A stretch of 64,000 bases of DNA from the NCBI GenBank assembly GCA_021851405.1, contig JAJZDW010000014.1, positions 18,087-82,086 of the forward strand, read 5' to 3'. Positions 37,906-46,369 of the stretch are shown piece after piece (positions within the stretch are counted from its first letter, which is position 1; every line of letters begins with the position of its first letter). The translations under genes were made by a program, and so were the position numbers. Below the pieces are notes generated by a model. It worked only from the letters and a program-made list of their open reading frames with translations. It was not told the origin of the DNA and did not search any database. Source of the DNA: Pseudomonadota bacterium. Lineage in GTDB: Bacteria > Pseudomonadota > Gammaproteobacteria > Steroidobacterales > Steroidobacteraceae.

Positions 37906-39260
37906 GCCACGAGTGGCGCACCTTCGTGCCGCGTCTCGAGCAGCTGGCCCGCGATCTCGGGCTGGACTTTCATCCGGTGGAATTCGAGGCGGTGCCCGAT
38001 TCGTTCATGATGGAGATCGCCGTGTACGGCCTGCCGGTGCGCATGCCGCACTGGTCGTTCGGGGTGCGCTACATCTACCAGCTCATCCAGCGACACATGG
38101 GACACTCGCGTCTGTTCGAAGTGGTGTTCCCCGGCAATCCGGGTCATGCCTATCTCTCCGCCGGCAATGGGCTGGCCGAGAACGTGCTGGTGAGCGCACA
38201 CGTGCTCGGGCATGCGGATTTCTCACGCAACAACTTGCTGTTTCAGCGCTGTCAGGGACAGGTGAGCGAGCGGATCGTCGAGCATGCCGCGCAGCATGCG
38301 CGTCAGATCCAGCAAGCCATCGAGACGCATGGCATCGGGCGCGTGGAGGCCGCACTGGATGCGGCGCTCGCGCTCGAGCAGCACATCGACGTCGACCAGC
38401 CGCTGCGCCGCGCGCCCTATCCTCAGTACCTCGAGCCGGCCAAGGCGCTGGCGGACGACGCGTTCCGTCGGCGTTTCGCGGCGCTCGATCCGGCGAGCCC
38501 CGCGGCGGGTGCGCCCGCGCCTCTGCGTGCGCCCCTGCCGCCGCACCCGGAGCGGGACCTGCTCTGGTTCATGGCAGAGTATGCCCCGGAGATGGAGAGC
38601 TGGGAGCGGGATGTGTTTCTCGCGGTGCGCGAGGAGTCATTCTATTTTTATCCCGTATTCGCCACCCAGATCATGAACGAAGGGTGGGCGTCGTATTGGC
38701 ATGCCCGGCTGCTGCGCGAGGCGGATTTCATTCCCCAGCAGGCCTATCTCGATGCCATCCGGTGTCACTCCGAAGTGGTCCGGCCGGTGGCGGCCGACGA
38801 GCAGGTGGCCCTCAGCGTCAATCCCTATCACCTGGGCTTTTCGCTCTGGGAGCACATCGTGGCGCGGCGTGGCCTCGATGCGGCCTTCGCGATCCGGACC
38901 GAGGATGATGACTTCGCCTTCATTCGCAACCACCTCACGCGTGATCTGGTCGAGGAGTTGGGTCTGTTCCGCTACCGCGCTCGCGACGGCCGGGCAACCG
39001 TGCTCGAGAGCGATCTCGACGCACTGCACGAGGCGATCCTCGCGCCGAAATATCACTTCGGCGCACCGGCGATGGTCGTGCGACGCACCCGCCCGGACGG
39101 CACGCTCGAGCTCGGGCACGATCATCGGCTCGCCGGGCGCGGTCTTGATCTGGACCGCAGCCGCAAGGTGCTGGAGTACGTGCAGCGCCTGTGGCGTCGG
39201 CCAGTGCGGCTCGTGACGGTCGATGAGCACGGCGCGGAGCTCGAGCTGTCGGTACCCTGA
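37902..39260 (+). CDS. SpoVR family protein (YcgB-like)
   Basis: 452-aa protein; in Bacillus SpoVR is needed for spore cortex formation and in enterobacteria its homologue YcgB is a stationary-phase/RpoS protein, but the reaction is unknown. Family motifs include FGVRYIYQLIQRHMGHSRLF, VVFPGNPGHAYLSAGNGLAE, HVLGHADFSRNN, ILEYAP-like WFMAEYAPEMESWERDV, QIMNEGWASYWHARLL and NPYHLGFSLWE. The GTG start overlaps the YeaH stop by 4 bp, giving translational coupling, so ATG-poor N-terminal extension upstream is rejected. Third gene of the prkA module. Confidence 0.94.
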   Translation: MSHEWRTFVPRLEQLARDLGLDFHPVEFEAVPDSFMMEIAVYGLPVRMPHWSFGVRYIYQLIQRHMGHSRLFEVVFPGNPGHAYLSAGNGLAENVLVSAHVLGHADFSRNNLLFQRCQGQVSERIVEHAAQHARQIQQAIETHGIGRVEAALDAALALEQHIDVDQPLRRAPYPQYLEPAKALADDAFRRRFAALDPASPAAGAPAPLRAPLPPHPERDLLWFMAEYAPEMESWERDVFLAVREESFYFYPVFATQIMNEGWASYWHARLLREADFIPQQAYLDAIRCHSEVVRPVAADEQVALSVNPYHLGFSLWEHIVARRGLDAAFAIRTEDDDFAFIRNHLTRDLVEELGLFRYRARDGRATVLESDLDALHEAILAPKYHFGAPAMVVRRTRPDGTLELGHDHRLAGRGLDLDRSRKVLEYVQRLWRRPVRLVTVDEHGAELELSVP

Positions 39261-39339
39261 GCGTCGCCGGATCTTTGCGCCCCGCGCCCGGCCGGAGTAC
39301 CCTCTGAAATCTGACTCCGTGCTCGGCGGGGCGTGCTGC

Positions 39340-41382
39340 GTGGACCCAACGTGCATTCGCAACATCGCGCTCACCGGCGCTGCGGGCGCCGGCAAGACGC
39401 TGCTCGCGGAAGCGCTCCTGTTTGCGGCTGGAGCGACCCGCGCCAAGGGCAGCATCGAGCGCGGCTCCACGGTCTCGGACTTCGATCCGCAGGAACGCGT
39501 GCTCGGCCACTCGCTTGAACCGGCCGTGCTGACGTTCGAGCACGCGGGCACACGGCTGCATCTGCTCGACACACCGGGCTACGCGGATTTTCTCCCGCGT
39601 ACGTTCGCGGCGCTCGAGGCCGTCGATGCCGTCGCGGTCGTCGTGAGCGCAGTCACGGGTCCGGATGCGGTGACGCAACGGCTCATGAACTTCGCGCGCG
39701 AGCGGGGGCTGGCGCGGCTGCTGATCGTCAACAAGATCGACAGCCGAGAGGCGGATTGCGCGGGCGTTTGGGCGCGGCTGCGCGAGGGGTTCGGATCGGA
39801 GTGTCTGCCGATCAACCTGCCGGCCGCACAGGGCGCGGCGGTGCGCGATTGCTTTTTCGATCCGCAGGAGAGTCCCGTTCAGTTCTCCACGGTGGATGCG
39901 GCGCATACGGCCATCGTCGATCAGGTCGTGGAGCTCGACGAAGGGCTGATGGGGCTGTACCTGGAGCAGGGTGAGACGCTCTCGCCCGAGCAGCTGCACG
40001 CGCCGCTCGAACAGGCGCTGCGCGAGGGACATCTGGTGCCGGTGTGTTTCGTGTCCGCCGAGAGCGGGGCCGGCGTCGGAGCGCTGCTCGAGATCTTCGA
40101 GCGGCTGATGCCCAATCCCGCCGAGGGCAACCCGCCGATATTTCTCCTCGGCGAGGGCGATGCGGTCCGCCGCGTCGAAGTGCGGCCCGACCCCGAGCGG
40201 CACGTCATCGCGCACGTCTTTCGCGTGACGATCGATCCGTACGTTGGGAAACTGGCGAGCCTGCGGGTCCATCAGGGCACGATCCGCCCGGGTGCGCAGC
40301 TCTACGTGGGCGATGCACGCAAGTCGTTCAAAGTGACGCACCTGTATCGGCTGCTGGGCAAGGACACCACGGAGATCCCGCAGGCCATTCCCGGGGATCT
40401 GTGCGCGTTGGCCAAAGTCGAGGAGCTGCACCGCGATGCGGTCCTGCACGACACGCATGAGGAGGATCATTATCATCTCGCGCCCGTCGCGCTGCCGCCC
40501 TCGATGCTCGGGCTGGCGATCGAGCCGCAGCGGCGCGGGGATGAACAGCGGCTGGCCGATGCGCTGCACAAGCTCACCGCGGAGGACCCCGGAGTGCGCA
40601 TCGAGCAACATGCCGCGGTGAACGAAACGGTGCTCTACGGCACCGGTGAGATGCACTTGCGGGTGCTGCTCGAGCGCATGCGCGAGCGCTACGGGGTCGA
40701 GGTGCGTACCCATCCGCCGAGCATTCCGTATCGCGAGACCATCACCCGCGCGGCCGAGGGACACAGCCGCCACAAGAAACAGACCGGTGGGGCCGGGCAG
40801 TTCGGCGAGGTGTACCTGCGCGTCGAGGCGCTCGAGCGCGGCGCGGGCTTCGAGTTCATCGATGCGGTCACGGGCGGGGCGATCCCGGGTCAATACATTC
40901 CCGCGGTGGAGAAGGGCGTGCGCCAGGTGCTCGTGGAGGGCGCACTCGCCGGCTTTCCGCTGCAGGATGTGCGCGTCACGGTGCTCGACGGCAAACACCA
41001 TCCGGTCGATTCCAAGGAGGTGGCTTTCGTCTCGGCAGGTCGCAAGGCGTTCCTCGATGCGCTCGGTAAGGCCAGCCCGATCGTGCTCGAGCCGATCGTG
41101 CACCTGGAGGTGACCGGCCCGGCAAGCGCGATCGGGGACATCACCGGTGATCTGGCGACACGCCGGGCGCGCGTCAACGGCAACCAGGAGCTGCCTGGGC
41201 ACCGAGCGAGCGTCTCGGCGCTGGTGCCGCTGGCGGAGATCGGCGAGTACCCCTCGCGCCTGAAGTCCCTCACCGGTGGGCAGGGCAGCTATGTCATGGC
41301 GCTCAGCCACTACGATCCGGTGCCGCCGCGGCGCCAACAGGAACTCATCGAGGCTTATCGTCCGCGCACCGAGGCCGACTGA
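39340..41382 (+). CDS. Elongation factor G-like GTPase (EF-G paralogue)
   Basis: About 680-aa translational GTPase. The P-loop is GAAGAGKT (Lys19), G3 is LLDTPGYADFL, G4 is LIVNKID. Domains II-V follow: GKLASLRVHQGTIRPGAQ, then HPPSIPYRETITRAAEGHSR, GAIPGQYIPAVEKGVRQVL and LKSLTGGQGSYVM, so it spans the whole EF-G. The switch I segment reads VSDFDPQERVLGHSL rather than the RGITI motif of canonical EF-G, as in the separate EF-G-like group whose role is unknown. GTG 39340 is preferred (VDPTCIRNIALTG); GTG 39319 is possible. It follows SpoVR by 79 bp and may belong to the stress module. Confidence 0.88.
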   Translation: MDPTCIRNIALTGAAGAGKTLLAEALLFAAGATRAKGSIERGSTVSDFDPQERVLGHSLEPAVLTFEHAGTRLHLLDTPGYADFLPRTFAALEAVDAVAVVVSAVTGPDAVTQRLMNFARERGLARLLIVNKIDSREADCAGVWARLREGFGSECLPINLPAAQGAAVRDCFFDPQESPVQFSTVDAAHTAIVDQVVELDEGLMGLYLEQGETLSPEQLHAPLEQALREGHLVPVCFVSAESGAGVGALLEIFERLMPNPAEGNPPIFLLGEGDAVRRVEVRPDPERHVIAHVFRVTIDPYVGKLASLRVHQGTIRPGAQLYVGDARKSFKVTHLYRLLGKDTTEIPQAIPGDLCALAKVEELHRDAVLHDTHEEDHYHLAPVALPPSMLGLAIEPQRRGDEQRLADALHKLTAEDPGVRIEQHAAVNETVLYGTGEMHLRVLLERMRERYGVEVRTHPPSIPYRETITRAAEGHSRHKKQTGGAGQFGEVYLRVEALERGAGFEFIDAVTGGAIPGQYIPAVEKGVRQVLVEGALAGFPLQDVRVTVLDGKHHPVDSKEVAFVSAGRKAFLDALGKASPIVLEPIVHLEVTGPASAIGDITGDLATRRARVNGNQELPGHRASVSALVPLAEIGEYPSRLKSLTGGQGSYVMALSHYDPVPPRRQQELIEAYRPRTEAD

Positions 41383-41393
41383 CCGCTGTGGAC

Positions 41394-42767
41394 TCAGCCG
41401 TGGTGGAAGCGGCCGTGCGCCTGTGCGGGCCGCGCGGGCGGGTTTGCTTCCAGTGCCGCGATCACGCTGCGCAGGTCGGCGAGCAGGAGGTCGGCCATGT
41501 CCCGCGAGAAGCCTTCGCGGACCACGATTCGCAGCACCGCGATCGCTTCGGCGTCCTGGGGCATCGTGTAGGCGGGCACCTGCCAGCCATGGCTGCGCAG
41601 GCGCTCGGACACGTCGTACACCGAGTATCGCGTGGTCTCCTTGAGGCGAAACGCGAAGACCGGGATGGCTGATCCGTCGCTGAGCAGCGCGAAGGGACCG
41701 AGCGCTGCGATCTCGGCGGCGAGTTCGCGCGACACCGTGCACAGCGTGCGCATGATGCGCGTGTAGCCTTCGCGGCCGAGGCGCAGGAAATTGTAGTACT
41801 GGCCGACGATCGGGTTGCCGGGCCGTGAGAAGTTCAGAGTGAAGGTCGGCATGTCGCCGCCGAGATAATTGACGTGAAAGACCAGCTCCTCGGGCAGGTA
41901 TGCCTTGCCGCGCCACAGCGCCCAGCCGACGCCCGGGTACACCAGGCCGTACTTGTGGCCCGAGGTGTTGATGGACACGACATTGGGCAGACGAAAGTCC
42001 CAGCGCAGTTGCGGATGAATGAACGGGGCGACGAAGCCGCCGCTCGCGGCATCCACGTGCAGCGGTACCTCGAGGCCGCGAGCCGCATTGTGCGCCACCA
42101 GCGCATCGTGGATTGCTTCAATCGGCTCGAACTCCCCGGTGAAGGTGGTGCCGAGAATCGCGACCGCACCGATGGTGTTCTGGTCGCAACGCGCCACCAC
42201 CTCCTCGGGGGTGATGACGTAGCGCCCCGGGCGCATGGGGATGTAGCGCGGCTCGACTTCCCAGTAGCGGCAGAACTTCTCCCACACCACCTGCACGTTC
42301 GAACCCAGCACCAGGTTCGGTGCCGCGGCGCTTCGGCCGGCGGCGCTGCGCTGCGCTCTCCAGCGCCACTTCATCGCCATGCCGGCGAGCATCACCGCCT
42401 CGCTCGAGCCGACCGCCGACACCCCGACGGGCCCTTCATGCTCCGGGGCGTGGAACAGTCGCGCGATCATGTTCACGCAGCGGGTCTCGAGCTCCGCGGT
42501 GCGCGGGTACTCGTCCTTGTCGATCATGTTCTTATCGAAGGTCTCGGCCATCAGCCGCGCCGCCTCCGGCTCCATCCAGGTCGTGACGAATGTGGCGAGG
42601 TTCAGCCGGGCGTTACCGTCGAGCATCAGCTCGTCGTGGATGAGCTGATAGGCAGTGCGCGGACTCATCTCGTGCGGCGGCAGAGAGTACTTCGGCGCCG
42701 GTTCGGACATGGTGCGCGAGCCGTAGGTCGGGGCCAGATCGGCGTCGGGAACGAGGGGTTTGACCAT
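41394..42767 (-). CDS. gadB: Glutamate decarboxylase (PLP-dependent)
   Basis: 457-aa cytoplasmic enzyme converting glutamate to GABA and CO2, consuming a proton; used for acid resistance or GABA metabolism. Family marks: KYSLPPHEMSPRTAYQLIHD, LNLATFVTTWMEPEA, VGVSAVGSSEAVMLAGMAMK, HVDAASGGFVAPFIHP and the PLP lysine Lys272 in NTSGHKYGLVYPG. The true start is ATG 42767 (MVKPLVPDADLAPTYGSRTM), not the open low-complexity frame upstream. No GadC antiporter is present in the window. It is downstream of an LEA-2 lipoprotein and the glycogen genes on the same strand, with an 89-bp gap. Confidence 0.94.
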   Translation of the reverse strand: MVKPLVPDADLAPTYGSRTMSEPAPKYSLPPHEMSPRTAYQLIHDELMLDGNARLNLATFVTTWMEPEAARLMAETFDKNMIDKDEYPRTAELETRCVNMIARLFHAPEHEGPVGVSAVGSSEAVMLAGMAMKWRWRAQRSAAGRSAAAPNLVLGSNVQVVWEKFCRYWEVEPRYIPMRPGRYVITPEEVVARCDQNTIGAVAILGTTFTGEFEPIEAIHDALVAHNAARGLEVPLHVDAASGGFVAPFIHPQLRWDFRLPNVVSINTSGHKYGLVYPGVGWALWRGKAYLPEELVFHVNYLGGDMPTFTLNFSRPGNPIVGQYYNFLRLGREGYTRIMRTLCTVSRELAAEIAALGPFALLSDGSAIPVFAFRLKETTRYSVYDVSERLRSHGWQVPAYTMPQDAEAIAVLRIVVREGFSRDMADLLLADLRSVIAALEANPPARPAQAHGRFHHG

Positions 42768-42856
42768 GGGCGGCAGGCCTCCTGAGCGGATGCGCGTGAG
42801 CGCCCGTACCACTGGCCCGGGCGCACTCCGGCGGCGCGGCCTGCGCCGGCGGCGGA

Positions 42857-43312
42857 TTACTTCAGGACGAACTGCCCGCGTTCGTCGAACGGCAGTTCGC
42901 GCAACAGACCGCGGGCCAGCTCGACCTTGCCCCGCAGCCGGTACGCTACCGGACGCGCGCCGCCCCGACCGAACAGCGTGAACAGCGCCCCGGCCATGTT
43001 CGCGGTGACCTCGGTGTTGAACTGCGCCGTGCCGTGCGGCGGCACCGTGAATCGTCGCGCGCTGCGGCCGTCGGCCACCCGGTGGCCGTTCAGCGACAGG
43101 GCGTACTGAAGCGATTCGATCGGCAGGCTGATGCTGTTGGGATTGCTGACCCGCAGGCGCACCTCGAGCTGCTGCTGCCAGAAGTCCGCGCGCAGCACCC
43201 GTACGCCGAGCACGGTCAGGTGCGGGGCGCGCAGATTCGGGGTGAGCCACGCGCACCCGCCGAGCACGGCGGCGAGCAGGAGCGGGGCGAGCTTCAGTGC
43301 GCGCCGCGTCAT
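42857..43312 (-). CDS. LEA type 2 (WHy-domain) lipoprotein
   Basis: About 151-aa lipoprotein. A basic start (MTRRALKLAPLL) leads to the lipobox AVLGGC, so Cys at about residue 19 is lipidated. The mature part is a WHy/LEA-2 beta-sandwich: QQLEVRLRVSNPNSISLPIE, LQYALSLNGHRVADG and RVAYRLRGKVELARG-type strands. Eukaryotic LEA-2 proteins are linked to desiccation and stress; bacterial ones are poorly known. An ATG six codons upstream (43330) is also possible and would overlap the GH57 gene by 11 bp. It sits 7 bp after the GH57 stop, probably in the same transcript. Confidence 0.82.
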   Translation of the reverse strand: MTRRALKLAPLLLAAVLGGCAWLTPNLRAPHLTVLGVRVLRADFWQQQLEVRLRVSNPNSISLPIESLQYALSLNGHRVADGRSARRFTVPPHGTAQFNTEVTANMAGALFTLFGRGGARPVAYRLRGKVELARGLLRELPFDERGQFVLK

Positions 43313-43319
43313 GAGTCGG

Positions 43320-45032
43320 TCAGCTGGCATAGGAGCGGCGCATCACCCCGCCGTGCTCAGGACTACCACCGCCGGTGGCGATCGGCTGAGCGAGCGTCGC
43401 GGGTGGCGTGCGCCCGATCTGTTCGTAGAGGCGGCTCAGCTGACGGCGGAACAGCGCATCGAACTGACTGACCGCCTCGGCGGGATTGTAGTCGCCGAAC
43501 CACCAGAACCAGTCCGAGCTCTCGCACAGCGCCAACTGCCGCTGCGCGGCGCGCTGCGCGTGCGCATCCAGCGCGCCGCTGGCGATGACCTCATCGAAGG
43601 CGATCTTTGCCTCGCACAGCAGGTCCCACGCCCGGTTCTTCGCCGCATCACCCATCCAGGTGGTGAGCGTGCCATGCACCCAGCTGCCGGCCATCAGCTG
43701 CGGCAGCGTGATCGGCATCAGGCCGCGCGAGACGCAGGCCCCGAGCGTCGTCAGCTCGAGCTGCGGATGGGCCGCGAGCAGCGTGTACAGCGCGCGCAGG
43801 AAGTAATAGCCGTTGAACGGGTAGTGTTCCCAGGCGTTCTCACCGTCGAGCGCAATCAGCACCGCGTGTCCGGGGGTGCCGCTGTACTGGCGTGCCAACT
43901 GCGCCAGCGCGTCGACGAGGTTGTGCGCGGCATCATCGCCGTGCCACGTGGCGTACGTGAAGCCGATCAGGTCCGAGAGCGTGTCGTCGCGGAAGAACTG
44001 CATCAGGGAGCTGCCCGCGAGCCGGTACGGCCGGTTGAAGACCTGGGCATCGAGGCTCGGCGGGTGCGGTGCGAGCGCCGCGGTGCGTTGCAGCGATCCG
44101 TGCAGCACATTGGCACTGCTCGCGACCCACTTGAAGCCAAAGCGCTCGAGCATCTCGAGGGTGGGGCGGCTGACGGCGCCCTCGGACGGCCAGCAACCGA
44201 CCGGACGAGTGCCAAAGGTCTGCGTGAACAGCCGCAGACCCTCACGCACGTGCCACTCGGCGCGCTCGGACCCGCCGGGATAACCCGGTAGCTTCGGCAG
44301 CGGCAGGTTCGGCATGGCATCGCGCGCGGCCTGGAAGTCAAACAGCAGCGGCATGATCGGGTGGCCGTACGGCGTGACCGACAGCTCGCACCGACCCTGC
44401 TCGCTCAGGCGCCGGTAGCGTGGCACGATCTGCCCGAGCAGCGAGCCGATCAGGGTCAGCAGCTCGCGTCGCTGCGCAGCGGTGAAATCGCGGCCTTGCT
44501 CGGTGAGTCGGGTGACCAGCGGATCGCTGCGGCGCACCGTCTCGCCCATCCACGCCAGGTGATACCACACGGCAAGATCCTGGATGAACTGGTCCGAGGC
44601 ATAGCTGACGCGCTCGGGCGTGGCGAGCGTGTCGGCGATCGAGGCGAGCTCTAGATAGGGCCCGAAGCGCTCGATCATCTGCTTGCGCTGGGCGCGCAAG
44701 CAGGCATGCAGGCTCTCCAGCCGCTCGGCCGGCGCGCTCGGCACTGGATCGGGTCCGAGCAACGCGAGCACCGGGTCGGGCAGTGCGCTACCGGTGCGCA
44801 GATGCTCGGCGACGGCCGCGGCGAGTGCCTCGATCTGTTCGAGCAGCACCGGGGTGAAATTCACCACGGCACGCGCCTCTGGGATCGCCTCCAGGTGCGC
44901 GGCCATGTCGGTGTAGTCCTTGATGGCGTGCAGGTACGTCCAGGGCAGGACATAACGCCCGGTGAGCGCGTCGCGGTACTGCGGCTGGTGCATGTGCCAC
45001 AACAGAACGACCGGCAGGCGCGGGGTGGACAT
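43320..45032 (-). CDS. Glycoside hydrolase family 57 enzyme (alpha-amylase/glucanotransferase-like)
   Basis: 570-aa protein. The GH57 conserved region 1 is clear (WHMHQPQYRD, His13 and His15), followed by FNFTPVLLEQ-like VVNFTPVLLEQIEAL, GCWPSEGAVSRPTLEMLERF containing a conserved Glu, and LIALDGENAWEHYPFNGYYF with the catalytic-region Asp/Glu. It acts on alpha-glucans (hydrolysis, transfer or branching; not decided). Placed 7 bp after glgC and downstream of glgP, so it probably takes part in glycogen build-up or breakdown. No signal peptide, hence cytoplasmic. Confidence 0.88.
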   Translation of the reverse strand: MSTPRLPVVLLWHMHQPQYRDALTGRYVLPWTYLHAIKDYTDMAAHLEAIPEARAVVNFTPVLLEQIEALAAAVAEHLRTGSALPDPVLALLGPDPVPSAPAERLESLHACLRAQRKQMIERFGPYLELASIADTLATPERVSYASDQFIQDLAVWYHLAWMGETVRRSDPLVTRLTEQGRDFTAAQRRELLTLIGSLLGQIVPRYRRLSEQGRCELSVTPYGHPIMPLLFDFQAARDAMPNLPLPKLPGYPGGSERAEWHVREGLRLFTQTFGTRPVGCWPSEGAVSRPTLEMLERFGFKWVASSANVLHGSLQRTAALAPHPPSLDAQVFNRPYRLAGSSLMQFFRDDTLSDLIGFTYATWHGDDAAHNLVDALAQLARQYSGTPGHAVLIALDGENAWEHYPFNGYYFLRALYTLLAAHPQLELTTLGACVSRGLMPITLPQLMAGSWVHGTLTTWMGDAAKNRAWDLLCEAKIAFDEVIASGALDAHAQRAAQRQLALCESSDWFWWFGDYNPAEAVSQFDALFRRQLSRLYEQIGRTPPATLAQPIATGGGSPEHGGVMRRSYAS

Positions 45033-45039
45033 GAGCGGC

Positions 45040-46326
45040 TCAGCCGGCGACGCGCCGCAGCATCTCTGCGGTCACCAGCACGACGCCTTTCTCGGTGACC
45101 AGGAAGCGCTCGGCATCGGCCTCGCGGTCGACACCGATGCTCATGCCGTCGGGGATCTCGCTGCCCTCATCGATGATGGCGCCGCGGATCACGCAGCTGG
45201 CACCGATGCGGGTGTTGGGCAGGATCACCGCCCGCTCGATGGTGCTGCGCTCCTCGACCCGCACGTTGGAGAAGAGCAACGATTCGCGCACATACGCACC
45301 TGAGATCACGCAGCCTGCCGAGACCATCGAGTTGATCGCCTGTCCGCGCCGGCCGTCCTCATCGAGGATGAACTTCGCCGGCGGTTGGTGCACCTGGTAG
45401 GTCCAGATCGGCCAGTCCTCGTCGTAGATATTCAGTTCCGGCTCGACGTGCACCAGCTCGAGGTTCGCCTCGTAGTAGGCATCGAGCGTGCCGACGTCGC
45501 GCCAATAGCTCTGCGCGCGAGTCTTGACGTCCTGGAACGGGTAGGCGAACACCTGCAGTGCGCCGGCGATGGCCTTCGGCAGGATGTCCTTGCCGAAATC
45601 GTGCGAGGAGGCCTCGTTGGTGGCATCTTCGCGCAGGAGCATCTCGAGCAGCCGGGTGTTGAACACGTAGATGCCCATCGAGGCGAGGATCGTATCCGGC
45701 CGGCCCGGCAGCGTGTCGGGCACCGGCGGCTTTTCGCTGAATTTCGTGACCCGGTTCCATTCCGTCGCGGTGAGCACGCCGAAGTGGCGTGACTCGCTCG
45801 CCGGCACCTCGACGACACCCATGGTGACATCGGCGCCCTTCTCCACGTGGTAGGCGATCATCGGGCCATAATCCATCTTGTAGATGTGATCGCCGGCGAG
45901 CACCAATACGTGCTTGGGTCGGTGCGAGAGGATCAGCTCGATGTTCTGGTACACCGCGTCCGCGGTGCCTTGATACCAGTTCGCGCCCATCTGCTGCTGG
46001 GCGGGCACGACCTCGATGAATTCACCGAATTCACCGCGCAGATAGCTCCAGCCGTGCTGCACGTGCGCAATCAGCGACTGCGCCTTGTACTGCGTCAGGA
46101 TCCCAATCTGGCGGATGCCAGAATTGACGCAGTTCGACAGCACGAAATCCATGATGCGGAACTTGCCGCCGAAGGGCGTTGCGGGCTTGCAGCGGTTGGC
46201 GGTGAGATCCTTCAGCCGCTCCCCGCGGCCGCCGGCCATGATGATCGCGAGCGTGCTGCCGGTCAGCCGGCTTACGTAGCGTCCGGAGGCGCGCGCTGGT
46301 TGCTGCATCATGGGCCCGGGGCTCAC
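45040..46326 (-). CDS. glgC: Glucose-1-phosphate adenylyltransferase (ADP-glucose synthesis)
   Basis: 428-aa enzyme making ADP-glucose from glucose-1-phosphate and ATP, the first committed step of glycogen synthesis. Motifs: IIMAGGRGERLKDLT (nucleotide binding), NRCKPATPFGGKFRIMDF, TQYKAQSLIAHVQ, YQGTADAVYQN, HVLVLAGDHIYKMDYG, FVYPFQD-like VFAYPFQDVKTRAQSYW, and a C-terminal left-handed helix with RSTIERAVILPNTRIGASC. It lies 43 bp after glgP on the same strand. The enzyme is usually under allosteric control by sugar phosphates. Confidence 0.95.
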   Translation of the reverse strand: MSPGPMMQQPARASGRYVSRLTGSTLAIIMAGGRGERLKDLTANRCKPATPFGGKFRIMDFVLSNCVNSGIRQIGILTQYKAQSLIAHVQHGWSYLRGEFGEFIEVVPAQQQMGANWYQGTADAVYQNIELILSHRPKHVLVLAGDHIYKMDYGPMIAYHVEKGADVTMGVVEVPASESRHFGVLTATEWNRVTKFSEKPPVPDTLPGRPDTILASMGIYVFNTRLLEMLLREDATNEASSHDFGKDILPKAIAGALQVFAYPFQDVKTRAQSYWRDVGTLDAYYEANLELVHVEPELNIYDEDWPIWTYQVHQPPAKFILDEDGRRGQAINSMVSAGCVISGAYVRESLLFSNVRVEERSTIERAVILPNTRIGASCVIRGAIIDEGSEIPDGMSIGVDREADAERFLVTEKGVVLVTAEMLRRVAG

Positions 46327-46369
46327 TGGTGGGTCTGACGGAGTCTATCCTAGCAGTCTCGCGCACCGC

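Noticed and set aside
38935..41916. 993-codon minus-strand open frame
   Set aside because: Lies antisense to SpoVR and the EF-G-like gene, both with strong family motifs; composition-driven shadow.
42768..43256. N-terminal extension of the glutamate decarboxylase frame
   Set aside because: Low-complexity residues antisense to or overlapping the LEA-2 gene; decarboxylases begin at ATG 42767.
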